Source: Sinohyriopsis cumingii (lineage: Eukaryota > Mollusca > Bivalvia > Unionida > Unionidae). Taken from it: DNA of 64,000 bases. This document shows, piece by piece, positions 31,448 to 39,490 of the stretch. The stretch is from NCBI GenBank assembly GCA_028554795.2, contig JAPYKE020000037.1:6632501-6696500 (forward strand). Reading direction: 5' to 3'. The translations under genes were made by a program, and so were the position numbers. The notes under the pieces are model-generated. The model was not told the DNA's origin and made no database searches. It saw nothing but the letters and a program-made list of their open reading frames with translations. Each line of letters opens with the position of its first letter. The first letter of the stretch is position 1.

Positions 31448-31694
31448 ATAATGAAAAAGAAGAAGTGTACGAACTTTTTAAAGTGTTCTGTGGTGAATTG
31501 TGAATTGGATTGTAAAAAAATGGATAAAAGAATACATGAATGATATAAGGTAAGTGTCTTTGAGTTTTGATTTTAAAATAAGAAGCTACACTCACGCACT
31601 CATACACAAACACGTACTATAAGGGTAAAATGGGTGGGTTTATTTTTGAGTTATTGGCAAATTGAAATTGTATTTCTTTTCGAGAAATGTGGGT
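31448..31694. other. gap between convergent genes
   Basis: AT-rich non-coding DNA lies between the plus-strand zinc-knuckle gene and the minus-strand stem-loop. The plus-strand transcript may end here, but no clear AATAAA was seen; AATAATG at 31449 is the nearest variant. It contains the HDE-like GAAAAGAAAT (minus) at 31672-31681. Confidence 0.4.
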
Positions 31695-31710
31695 GGCCCT
31701 GAAAAGGGCC
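31695..31710 (-). terminator. histone-type 3' stem-loop (canonical)
   Basis: Minus strand: AAA then GGCCCT-TTTC-AGGGCC then ACCCA, a full match to the metazoan histone consensus. GAAAAGAAAT at 31672-31681 starts 13 nt after the stem. It lies 27 nt past the stop at 31738. Confidence 0.9.
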
Positions 31711-31737
31711 TTTTTTCTTTATGGTGTAGAAGTGAGT

Positions 31738-32300
31738 TTAACCAATCAACTTTAACTGCCTTAAGCCTTTGCCACGGCCAAGGCCTACTTCTGATGATTG
31801 GGTTGAAATCACTAAGGGTGGTACGACAGGCTTAGTCACAGGGTTGGCGTGTTTAGCTCGGGAAGGTTGTATTCTCGTCGGTCGTGATAAAGAAGTCTGA
31901 TACATTTGTTTCAGACTTCTTAACTCCGCTAAAATGTCCAACAGTACCGTAGCCTTTTTGATTTTCACCCTCTTGTTTCTTTGCTGCTACTTCTTCTTGC
32001 TGTTGTTGCTGTTGTTTTTTTTCTTACCTCTTCTTGTTGCTGTTGCTGTTGCTGTAGGAGAAAAGCTTGTTCCGCTTCCTTTTGTCGTTGCATAAATTTC
32101 TCCAATTCTTCTTTCTGTCTCTGTCTAAAATTCTCCACTTGCGGTAATGAAGAAGGTAACGAAGATTCCGGAACAAATTCTTGCGAGGTAAGAAAATCCA
32201 CAAAATCCCAATGTACCTCTTCTGAAAGTAAGTCCGGGTTCCCTTGGGCAGTCTCCCCTGCTGGTGCACCCCAATGGATCGTTTTCTGAGTTTCCGTCAT
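31738..32300 (-). CDS. Gln-rich accessory gene region, element A
   Basis: The frame from the ATG 32298-32300 (MTETQKTIHWGAPAGETAQG) has a Trp/Phe-containing N-terminus, a QRQKEELEKFMQRQKEAEQ helix and a run of Gln, ending at 31965. A second open frame (31738-31968) with no ATG start follows at once and ends just before the canonical stem-loop. Whether both frames belong to one product cannot be told from the DNA. The promoter at 32301-32519 is shared with the divergent gene at 32520. Function unknown. Confidence 0.55.
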
Positions 32301-32519
32301 GTTGAATCACTGTCGTATAGATTGACTGCACACAAGCGCTAGCGAATCTATATAGACCAACTGACGTCACAGACTACTCTCTTCGGATTGGATGCGGGCT
32401 GACTGAATTTTGTAACGCGTGTTTGGATTGGTGAATGAACTCAATCCGTTTCAATCCTGCCTCTACCTATAAATAAGCGCAGTTCAGTGCATTGATTCAC
32501 CTGTTCTCGTCGCTTCAAG
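32301..32519. promoter_or_regulatory. divergent histone-pair-like promoter
   Basis: 219 bp lie between two divergent ATGs. Seen here are TCTATATAGA (minus-strand TATA) at 32347-32356, a perfect CRE palindrome TGACGTCA at 32362-32369, two GATTGG (inverted CCAAT) boxes at 32386-32391 and 32426-32431, and TATAAATA (plus) at 32468-32475. Metazoan histone gene pairs use the same set of elements. Confidence 0.7.
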
Positions 32520-32753
32520 ATGTGGACCGATGTGCAATCTTCTACGCTTGTGTCTTCCATGATGTTCCGGACGGACATACCCATGTATGTCCGATCCAAG
32601 TGGGCCGTTGTCCACAGGACAAACACCAGCCTGTGGATACGTAGCATCTACGTAGAAAGACAAGGATGCCTGAAAAGAGTGCTGATTTACGGACCAACAG
32701 TGAGACGTAGCCTAAGGACAAGAAGAAGACCAATGCGGTACCATTTATGTTAA
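32520..32753 (+). CDS. short Arg-rich right-end protein, element A
   Basis: The 77-aa product from the ATG at 32520 starts MWTDVQSSTLVSSMMFRTDI, and its C-terminal half is Arg-rich (RRSLRTRRRPMRYHLC). TATAAATA lies 45-52 bp upstream, so the leader is very short, as in histone genes. The mRNA would end in a plus-oriented histone-like stem-loop at 32778-32793, inside the terminal inverted repeat. The protein is not a histone and I recognise no family. The same gene is in B at 53612-53845. Confidence 0.65.
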   Translation: MWTDVQSSTLVSSMMFRTDIPMYVRSKWAVVHRTNTSLWIRSIYVERQGCLKRVLIYGPTVRRSLRTRRRPMRYHLC

Positions 32754-32768
32754 TGAATACATTAACAT

Positions 32769-33117
32769 AAACCCAAAGGCCCTTTTCAGGGCCAGCCATA
32801 TTTCTCGAAAAGAGATAGCCTTTCCATTGCCTACCCCTTTTTTTAAATTTAAATTTAGATTTAAATTTAAACAAACTTTTAAAAATAAAATTAAAAAAAA
32901 AAAAAAAAAAAAAATACCAAAAGCCCAAACTCTATTCCCCATTCCCCATGTTAATTTCCCTTGTCCCTAGACAGACCCAAACTCTATGTTAAATTCCCAT
33001 TGTCCCTAAAGTGACCCACGATTTTTCCCCATGTTAAATTTCCATTGTCCCTAAAGTGTCCCAGGGGTCTTTTTAATGCTAAGTCCCATTGTCCCTAATG
33101 TATCCCACTTAACTACT
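32769..33117 (-). repeat. right terminal inverted repeat of element A
   Basis: Reverse complement of 16016-16348, with a longer A-run (about 32889-32914). It ends CCCACTTAACTACT. Confidence 0.9.
32778..32793 (+). terminator. histone-type 3' stem-loop
   Basis: Plus strand: AAA, GGCCCT-TTTC-AGGGCC, AGCCA, with GAAAAGAGAT at 32807-32816. It lies 25 nt past the stop of the gene at 32520-32753, in that gene's orientation. Confidence 0.85.
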
Positions 33118-34049
33118 AACAGTTGAAATTGAAGCTGCTATCGTATTTATAATGAAAACACCAACATATGGAAATAAAAAAATCAACTTATCGGGAGTTT
33201 AACCACATTTCAACAACTAAAGGAAAACAAAGAAATTGCAATTAACACAATGTAACAATAATGAAATAAAGAAAACAACAAGATAGACTAACAACTAACT
33301 AATGCAGGATGACTGACGTTAGTGGTGAATTGGTATGCAGATGAATTTAGTATGCAAACTAATTTCGTATGTACATTTTAATGAATAAGGAAATCCTTTA
33401 TTATGAGAAATATTGACACTGCCTCAATCATAATAAGTGATATATCCAGTCTTATCGAACGACTTTGGGGAATACTTTTCCTTGCCACGCAGTACAGGGT
33501 CAAATGCATCATATCGAAGAAGTTCACGGATTTGAAGACAAACAAGGACACCTTCCTTTATCATAGCTTCATTTAACGTTGGAAATTTTACACGGAAGTA
33601 CTTGAAAGCTGCTTGCAATTTGTCCATGGTCTTGACAAAGTATTTCAACATACCTAGCTTGAAGTGCAAGGGTGGTAACAAAATAATCATTGATTTTACA
33701 AGCGGCGGATGCGTAACACTTTTCCTCCAACGCTCCAATGACTGTCGGAGTGGCCAATCTCTCTTGATGTAGTGGGAATCTCTAGCACGACTATCCCATT
33801 CACAGAGAAAACAACTATACCTTGTGTATTCAGTCTGCAGACCAAGCAAGAGAGCAAGAACCTTCAAATCGCCACAAAGCTGCCACTGATGTTAGTCATA
33901 GTTTATGCACCTCAAAAGTTGTTTCATGTTTTCATTGGTTTCATTCACATGGACAGCATGACCAACTGGGATTGATGATACAACATTGCCATTATGCAGC
34001 AAAACAGATTTAAGACTCGTCTTCGATGAATCAATGAACAGTCTCCATC
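33118..34049. other. 932-bp host spacer between elements A and B
   Basis: DNA between the right end of A and the left end of B. It recurs almost unchanged at 54212-55143. It holds the gene fragment at 33424-33891 and otherwise AT-rich sequence. Confidence 0.8.
33424..33891 (-). pseudogene. fragment of repetitive animal gene family
   Basis: The minus strand reads CGDLKVLALLLGLQTEYTRY, then SCFLCEWDSRARDSHYIKRD, PPLHFKLGMLKYFVKTMDK and IREGVLVCLQIRELL-like words. The frame ends at 33424 with TGYITYYD. I recall many uncharacterised proteins of insects and Hydra with the CFLCxWDSR and PLHxKLG motifs. The family is multi-copy and of unknown function, perhaps transposon-derived. Upstream on the same strand (about 33892-33990) SIPVGHAVHV-like residues continue after a stop codon. 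This is therefore a C-terminal exon or decayed piece. It lies outside the Polinton ends. Confidence 0.5.
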
Positions 34050-34384
34050 AGTAGTGAATAGGGGCACCCTAGCCTCAATGGGAATTAGCATTACAGACCC
34101 CCCTTGGGCAAACCTAGCCTCAATGGAAATTTAACATGGAGAAAAATCGTGGGCAAACCTAGCCTCAAGGGAATTGAACATGGGAAAAAATCGTGGGCCA
34201 CTCTAGCCTCAAGGGGAATTGAACATGGGGAATAAAGTGTGAGTCTATCTAGGGACAAAGGGGAATTGAACATGGGATTTTTTATTTTTTTTCAAAATTT
34301 TTTTTTTTAAAAAAGGGGTAGGCAATTGAAAAGTCATTCTCTTTTCGAGAAATATGCGTGGCCCTGAAAAGGGCCTTTGGGTTT
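34050..34384 (+). repeat. left terminal repeat of element B
   Basis: Built from about four 45-bp units with TAGCCTCAA in place of the TAGGGACAA word of A, plus GGAATT-AACATGG words, then a T-rich block and the stem-loop. It matches the A-type right end of the same element only loosely, so the two ends of B are mismatched. Confidence 0.8.
34360..34375 (-). terminator. histone-type 3' stem-loop
   Basis: Minus strand: AAA, GGCCCT-TTTC-AGGGCC, ACGCA, with GAAAAGAGAA at 34337-34346. It lies 28 nt past the stop of the gene at 34403-34996. Confidence 0.85.
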
Positions 34385-34402
34385 CTTCTTCTTCTTCTTC
34401 TT

Positions 34403-34996
34403 CTAACACTTCCACTTCTTCAACCATCTTCTCACTTTTGTCACTATTCCTGTCTTCTTTTTCTCCTTTTCTGGCATCCAGTCAGGATGGCCTAGAGCTC
34501 TAAACTTTTCCTGAACTTTTATCCAATTCTGATTCAGCCTCTCAAACTCTGCCTGTTTCTTTTTGTTTTCCACATCTTTTCTTTCTTCCTTCCATTTCTC
34601 TTTAATCTTCTCTACTTCTTCCTCCATTACTTTTCTCATCAGATCTTCCACTTTCTTCACCTTGTCCAACCCCCATTTTACATTCCTCCACTCTGTCCAG
34701 CACAATATTTTTTCTAGGAAGCACCGGACTTTGATGACATGATCCAGTGCTTCCTTCAAACTTCCTACTCTGAAGTAAGGTGGGTTAATGAAGCCTCTTG
34801 ACTTATTGACTTCTTCTTCAATCATCTCTGCTATGATATCTCTTGCTGTCTTTAGGCCTTGAACTTGACTGGTTACAAAGTCTTTCATATCTCCATGCCT
34901 CCATTCCTCTTCTATTTTTCCTACAACATATTCTACATCCATTATCCAAAAATAGATGTCTCTCAATAGATTAAATAGAACTGATACTTGAGTCAT
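34403..34996 (-). CDS. coiled-coil accessory protein of element B
   Basis: The 197-aa product from the ATG 34994-34996 starts MTQVSVLFNLLRDIYFWIMD. It is helical throughout, with repeated pairs of short amphipathic helices (DVEYVVGKIEEEW; LKTARDIIAEMIEEEVN; LDHVIKVRCFLEKIL; VKKVEDLMRKVMEEEVEKIK) that look like internal repeats, and a basic C-terminus. It occupies the same slot as the 118-aa protein at 16393 in A but is longer. The promoter cassette is at 35058-35155. Confidence 0.7.
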   Translation of the reverse strand: MTQVSVLFNLLRDIYFWIMDVEYVVGKIEEEWRHGDMKDFVTSQVQGLKTARDIIAEMIEEEVNKSRGFINPPYFRVGSLKEALDHVIKVRCFLEKILCWTEWRNVKWGLDKVKKVEDLMRKVMEEEVEKIKEKWKEERKDVENKKKQAEFERLNQNWIKVQEKFRALGHPDWMPEKEKKKTGIVTKVRRWLKKWKC

Positions 34997-35057
34997 TTTG
35001 TCTCAGTTATTCCTTAGAATGGTTCCAACATCATACTTTGTGGGTTCTTATACTGAA

Positions 35058-35155
35058 AGCGTGGACGTGATGGAAAACATCCCCCTAAAAACATAAAATT
35101 GATCTTACCTAGATCATGACCCAACAACGCGCGGACGTGAAAGAAAACATCTCCT
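35058..35155 (-). promoter_or_regulatory. promoter cassette: two boxes and a dyad
   Basis: Boxes lie at 35058-35085 and 35128-35155, and the dyad TGATCT-TACCT-AGATCA at 35100-35116. TATA-like AGTATAAGAA is at about 35047-35056. The layout equals 16811-16910 of A. Confidence 0.7.
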
Positions 35156-35509
35156 ACTTTTCTCATTTCATCTAATATACTATCCAAATAAGTGAAGCAA
35201 CATTTAACAAACCCCAAATCTACTATTTACACACGCAAATCATTAAAACTAAATCCATAATCTACTATCCACTCAATCGTACGTGAACCGTTACAAAACC
35301 CAAACTATACTCTACACATACGCTAAGAAACAATCGAGAAACCCATAATCTACTATTCACACCAACGGACGTGAGCAGTTACAAACACAAACACAAACAC
35401 ACAAACACATACACTCGCACTATGAAAAAAGAGTTAGTGTTTATATTCACACTACTCTACCTACACACATTGGCAAATTGATGGTTATTTCTTTTCTAGA
35501 GTATTGGGT
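35156..35509. other. non-coding spacer, single copy of the A minisatellite unit
   Basis: Contains one unexpanded relative of the 99-bp unit of A (CGTACGTGA, ACGCTAAGAAACAAT, CAAACACA). It also holds the downstream block GAGTTAGTGTTTATATTCAC / TTGGCAAATTGATGG that precedes each stem-loop on the plus-strand map. Confidence 0.6.
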
Positions 35510-35525
35510 AGCCCTGAAAAGGGCT
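35510..35525 (-). terminator. histone-type 3' stem-loop
   Basis: Minus strand: AGCCCT-TTTC-AGGGCT, ACCCA, with GAAAAGAAAT at about 35487-35496. It ends the gene at 35561-35869. Confidence 0.85.
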
Positions 35526-35560
35526 GTTGTTTTTTTTTTTTGAACTCCAGATGCACCTAT

Positions 35561-35869
35561 CTAATGATGGCACCTTCCTGGCCTGGCGCCACACACGCAT
35601 CTTCTTCCCCAGTCTCCTTTCACCTTTCTTCTTGGGAGTGCAGAGGCGGGATGATTGGCTTCAGCACCCCAATCCTCTGTCTCTGGTATCTTGTAAGTCA
35701 TCCTCTCTCCTATTTTCTTTTCCTCCTCTTCCCTCTCTCTTCTCTCCTCCTCTTCCTTCTTTATTCTTGCCTCTTCTACTATGGCTTCCGCTGATAGTTC
35801 ATTTACTATGCGCCTGGCATATTCCAGGTGCATCTGGAGTTCTAGCAGTTTCACAATTCTGGTGTTCAT
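35561..35869 (-). CDS. coiled-coil accessory protein of element B
   Basis: The ATG at 35867-35869 gives MNTRIVKLLELQMHLEYARR, clearly orthologous to 17582-17968 of A. A charged segment (RIKKEEEERREREEEEKK) and a Cys/Arg tail (RCVCGARPGRCHH) follow. The product is about 102 aa. The frame extends a little further upstream without an ATG. Confidence 0.7.
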   Translation of the reverse strand: MNTRIVKLLELQMHLEYARRIVNELSAEAIVEEARIKKEEEERREREEEEKKIGERMTYKIPETEDWGAEANHPASALPRRKVKGDWGRRCVCGARPGRCHH

Positions 35870-35935
35870 TCTTCTGGTGGTGTTGATCAATCAACAAGGG
35901 TAGCTAGACTGCCGAGCGAGTTTCAATTTATACTG

Positions 35936-36035
35936 AAAGCGCGGACGTGATGGAAAACATCCCCATAAAAACATAAAATTGATCTTATCTAGATCATGAC
36001 CAAAAAAAAAAACAACGCGCGGACCTAAAAGAAAC
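35936..36035 (-). promoter_or_regulatory. promoter cassette of the 35561-35869 gene
   Basis: TATAAATTG lies at about 35926-35934, a box at 35938-35965, a dyad TGATCT-TATCT-AGATCA at 35980-35996, and a degenerate box at about 36016-36034. Confidence 0.65.
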
Positions 36036-36337
36036 ACTCACTCACTTTTTTATACTACCCATTCCTATTCTAAAAATTTTTTTATCAATCACTTCAATAG
36101 ACTATCCACATACGCAAAGCAATCCAATCAAATCCCCACACCTCAAACACCAAAAAAAAGACATCATTTTAATCTACTATCCACACAAACGTACGCGAGC
36201 ACTTACAAACACACAATCTTATACACAAACACATACACTCACATTTTTTTAAAAAAAGAGTTAGTGTTTATATTCACACTACTCTACCTACACACATTGA
36301 CAAATTGATGGTTATTTCTTTTCTAGAGTATTGGGGT

Positions 36338-36353
36338 AGCCCTGAAAAGGGCT
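36338..36353 (-). terminator. histone-type 3' stem-loop
   Basis: Minus strand: AGCCCT-TTTC-AGGGCT, ACCCC, with GAAAAGAAAT at about 36314-36323. It ends the gene at 36391-36765. Confidence 0.85.
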
Positions 36354-36390
36354 TTTTTTTTGTTTTTTTTGTTTGCTATGGCAATCTTTT

Positions 36391-36765
36391 TTAGTTTCTA
36401 AGAATGCGATGTCCTCTGAGGATAGACTTTCTGGCGATAGGTCTGCTTCTTCGGAAAGAGAAGAAGAACTCTTTGGTGTCGATACGACAATCGACAAAGC
36501 CTCTCTCAGGTTCAGGTTGCTGCTGCTGCTGCTGTTGTTGTTGCTGTTGTTGTTGCTGCTGTTGCTGCTGTCTCTGAAGTCTGTACTTCTCTGTCCATTC
36601 TTCTTTCTCCCTGTTCACTTCTTCTCTGAAGAGCACTTCTATCAGGTCTTCAGTGACTTTTAGCATTCTCACATTCTCTATTTCTTCTGGCTTCGGTATC
36701 AGACTGTGTCTGACCCTATGCAAATTCACGTAGGCTTCGTTGAGCTTAGCTAGTTTGGAGCACAT
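36391..36765 (-). CDS. Gln-rich accessory protein of element B
   Basis: The ATG at 36763-36765 gives MCSKLAKLNEAYVNLHRVRH, nearly identical to 18463-18834 of A. It carries an 18-Gln run from mixed CAG/CAA codons, so strand slippage alone did not build it. The promoter box is at 36830-36857. This gene is the best conserved of the accessory set between A and B. Confidence 0.7.
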   Translation of the reverse strand: MCSKLAKLNEAYVNLHRVRHSLIPKPEEIENVRMLKVTEDLIEVLFREEVNREKEEWTEKYRLQRQQQQQQQQQQQQQQQQQQPEPERGFVDCRIDTKEFFFSFRRSRPIARKSILRGHRILRN

Positions 36766-36857
36766 CTTCGTAGGAGGATGAGTCGACAATGGATGGTTAG
36801 ACTGGAAACAACCCGGTTCTTAAAGTCAAAGCGCGGACGTGAAGGAAAACATCCCCC

Positions 36858-37084
36858 ACACGGTTTTTGAGTCGCAACGTTTAGTGAGTGTCATGAGAGG
36901 GATAGTAAGAATTTAAAGAGCATCAATCAAACATTCTTATAGCTAAACAAAAGACAAAGGCATTTTTTTTCAGAACACAACATTTTTTATTCAAAAATCA
37001 CTTAACACGAACCAACAACAACTCTAACATATTTTAAACAATAATCCAACATTATAACATCAAACGTTTTTCTTCAAATACAGT
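36858..37084. other. 3' region of the protease/capsid genes
   Basis: Non-coding, with minus-strand AATAAA at 36986-36991. No stem-loop was found here. Confidence 0.5.
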
Positions 37085-37645
37085 CTACTTTAAACAGGGC
37101 TGACAACGTTGTGAATGAAATTGTGATTTCCACTGTTGGAAATCATTAGGCCATTGATGGACACTACGTTTCCTAGCTTGAGACAAAAGATAAGCATAAT
37201 GGTCACAGAACCATCGATCTACTTTCACATCGTTTCTAGAAGAAGAACGCGGATCAGAATGAGTCACTAAATGTTCTAAGGAATAGCCCAGGCTGCGATG
37301 ATGCAGAAAATACACACAGTACTGTCCACACACCAAAGAATCTGTGCCTTGTAATTTCACATTATTGAATCGGGTGGTTTGAGCATTTCTTCTCATAAAG
37401 TCGATGATATCGTCTTCCAAAGGGGGCAATCCGTACGAATCGAAATATTCCACACATCCTTCTTGAGGAAAGTAGACGGCTACCCAGTGGGTTCCTGGGA
37501 GATGACTGTCGTCCGTGTTGATCACGTAAGCTTGATGGTCTTGAGGTTTGCGATGAGGGAGTTAATCTTTAGCACAGACGACAGGATTCCAAGAATCCGT
37601 ATACGAACTGTGGTTCAAAAGGTAATAAAGTTCCCAGGTATCCAT
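37085..37645 (-). pseudogene. PRO: adenain-like cysteine protease, element B
   Basis: GTHWVAVYF (His), EYFDSYGLPP (Asp) and DSLVCGQYCVYFLHHR (Gln/Cys) are the catalytic motifs of the adenovirus-type C5 maturation protease found in Polintons. The N-terminus starts MDTWELYYLLNHSSYTDSW at 37643-37645. The gene is broken, about one break. I found no counterpart in A. Confidence 0.8.
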
Positions 37646-37671
37646 TGATTTGTGTGTGTTTTTTTTCTTCT

Positions 37672-38112
37672 TCACAGGTAATAATATGTCATCAATTCGA
37701 TACTGACTTTTTGCTTGAAAATGTCTGACAAATAACCGTTTCTTCGTTTCGTCTCCTCACTTTGATTCAGGAGAGCTTCGATACGATGGATCTCTTGAGA
37801 GGTTAATGGTGGACAAGAATGTTCACGCAAGTCTTTATACCACTGGTGCAAGACGTCTTCGTCCGAGATGAGACTCCAAGCTTCGTCCAGGTACTCGTCC
37901 AATTTTTCTTCTTGACTCAACATCAGGCATTTATCGTGTTGAATTTGACTGGGATGATCGTTTTGACATCCATAACACTCTTTCTTGATCAATTCCGTCA
38001 TTTTTTCGACCAAGTGTTTGGCAAAATAGCAGACTAAATGGGCTTCTTGTTCTGGCCATCTTGACTTCATCATGATCACTTCATCTTTTTCCACGGTCTC
38101 CTCACATTCCAT
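37672..38112 (-). CDS. conserved protein with CYGC...HPSQ motif, element B
   Basis: The first ATG is at 38110-38112 (MECEETVEKDEVIMMKSRWP), about 146 aa, in an acidic helical protein. The central motif CYGCQNDHPSQIQHDKCLM (Cys/Cys/His/His/Cys) may bind zinc. I have seen the YGCxxxHPSQxxHxxCL pattern in uncharacterised proteins next to Polinton capsid genes. Function unknown. Only traces of its start are present beside the A capsid gene. Confidence 0.6.
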   Translation of the reverse strand: MECEETVEKDEVIMMKSRWPEQEAHLVCYFAKHLVEKMTELIKKECYGCQNDHPSQIQHDKCLMLSQEEKLDEYLDEAWSLISDEDVLHQWYKDLREHSCPPLTSQEIHRIEALLNQSEETKRRNGYLSDIFKQKVSIELMTYYYL

Positions 38113-38162
38113 GTCCAAAGTTTCTCCACAAGGTAAAAATGGATAACATTCTTCAATGACTT

Positions 38163-39386
38163 CTAGTAATCTAGAATAACTTCTCTCAAACTGTTGATTT
38201 CTATGGTATTATCGAATTCTGCATACAGGATGACGTTCACCGTTACATCATGGTCTCGGTTTGCAAACTGAATTTCCACACGAATCTGGCCTGATTTTAT
38301 AGGGTGGAAATGTCCCTCGTCACTGCCTTGGTCTGGAGTGAAATCGAAAGCCCACAAAGCGTAGCCTCCTGCATAATCCTCGTAGGTAATGCCGTGACTG
38401 GTATTGGTTCCTAACTGTCCGGTGGCTTCGTACAAGGACAAGTACGATCTCAAGTAATTCTTCTTCTCAAAGTCGGGTTCGAAAGGTCGGGTACACAAGG
38501 TCTTGCCATCGCGACTGACTTCGATCTTGGACACACCAAAGTGTCGAAAGTAGAAAGGATTTTTAGCGATAGCTCCGTTGAAGGCTTCATTCTCGACGAT
38601 ACCAACGATCAAACGTTTGGGTAGTTGTCCTTGGAACAGATGATCTTCGATCATGGATCGCTGTCCCTTGGGAATAGTGAAAGTTTTCACTTCCACACGT
38701 CGTATGGGATACTTGGCGGTCGTTCTACTCAACGTCTGACTGATGTCGTTACCTACTTTAGGTAACACTTCCACACGGCGTACGTAGAGTCTGGCTTCTT
38801 GGATTTTGGTTTTGTACTCGTCAGCACCAGCCAATAAATGGAAAGCGGTACTGCTCCGATTCAGTCTCAGGCGGACATCCACCCCGTTCAGCAAATACTT
38901 TTCTTGTAACCACGTGTCCAAATGCAAACGATCCATCAGTTCTAAACTTTTGTTGACTCCCGTGATTCTGTCTTTTCGTTCTACAAATCCCGCATTGTGT
39001 GGATTCTTTGTATTAGTTTCCAATTCTTCAAACTGGTCTGCATCGTCAGCTTCCCATACCACACAGGCATTCAGATGAGTGTTCTTGGCGTCTATTCCGT
39101 ACGTCAAGAGATTTTCCAGGTACGCTCGATAAGGGTAAGTATCCATGCTGCTACTGACTAATTTGTTATTCAAGTACAAGTCCACTCCGCTAAACAAGGA
39201 ATGCATGCAATTGTTGACGGGAGCTACTGCTTCATCGTCTATAGGACCTCCAGTCTTATCTAGAACTTTGACTTTCAGGTACAAGTAACTGCTATTCAGA
39301 TCGATGTAATCTTCGGGCTGTCCTTTGATGTCAAACTCGATGGGAGCAGAATCGGACAATGAGGAGACGGGATGAAATTCCACCAT
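38163..39386 (-). CDS. MCP: major capsid protein, element B
   Basis: Double-jelly-roll capsid as in A (19231-20544), with the same landmarks (EFHPVSSLSDSAPIEFDI; RRVEVKTFTIPKGQRS; a C-terminus of EINSLREVILDY). The start given is the first ATG in this frame (39384-39386). The N-terminal region beyond it differs from A, so I am not sure the N-terminus is intact. Protein differences from A are scattered, mostly in loop-like polar segments. Confidence 0.8.
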   Translation of the reverse strand: MVEFHPVSSLSDSAPIEFDIKGQPEDYIDLNSSYLYLKVKVLDKTGGPIDDEAVAPVNNCMHSLFSGVDLYLNNKLVSSSMDTYPYRAYLENLLTYGIDAKNTHLNACVVWEADDADQFEELETNTKNPHNAGFVERKDRITGVNKSLELMDRLHLDTWLQEKYLLNGVDVRLRLNRSSTAFHLLAGADEYKTKIQEARLYVRRVEVLPKVGNDISQTLSRTTAKYPIRRVEVKTFTIPKGQRSMIEDHLFQGQLPKRLIVGIVENEAFNGAIAKNPFYFRHFGVSKIEVSRDGKTLCTRPFEPDFEKKNYLRSYLSLYEATGQLGTNTSHGITYEDYAGGYALWAFDFTPDQGSDEGHFHPIKSGQIRVEIQFANRDHDVTVNVILYAEFDNTIEINSLREVILDY

Positions 39387-39490
39387 TGGGATTCTTGCAT
39401 TGTCATCATGGTGGGGGGCATGGCAAACAGATCCAGTTCCGTCTTGGAACAAGCGCAAGACTCTCGGTGCATCATTTTTTTTTCTGTGTC

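Larger units (their letters stand above)
16016..33117. mobile_element. Polinton/Maverick element A
   Basis: A 17.1-kb element bounded by inverted repeats that start AGTAGTTAAGTGGGATAC on the left; the right end is the reverse complement. A near-perfect 6-bp target duplication (AACAGC / AACAGT) lies at 16010-16015 and 33118-33123. The AG start and 6-bp duplication are Polinton hallmarks. Parts present are a double-jelly-roll capsid, penton-like capsid, PX-like protein, chromodomain integrase, packaging ATPase, protein-primed polB, and accessory genes at both ends. No adenain-like protease was recognised in this copy. Capsid and integrase frames look whole. At least three other genes are broken, so this is a recent fossil. 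Confidence 0.92.

Noticed and set aside
32520-32753. A true histone gene
   Set aside because: The control elements look histone-like, but the 77-aa protein has no histone-fold motifs that I can recognise.
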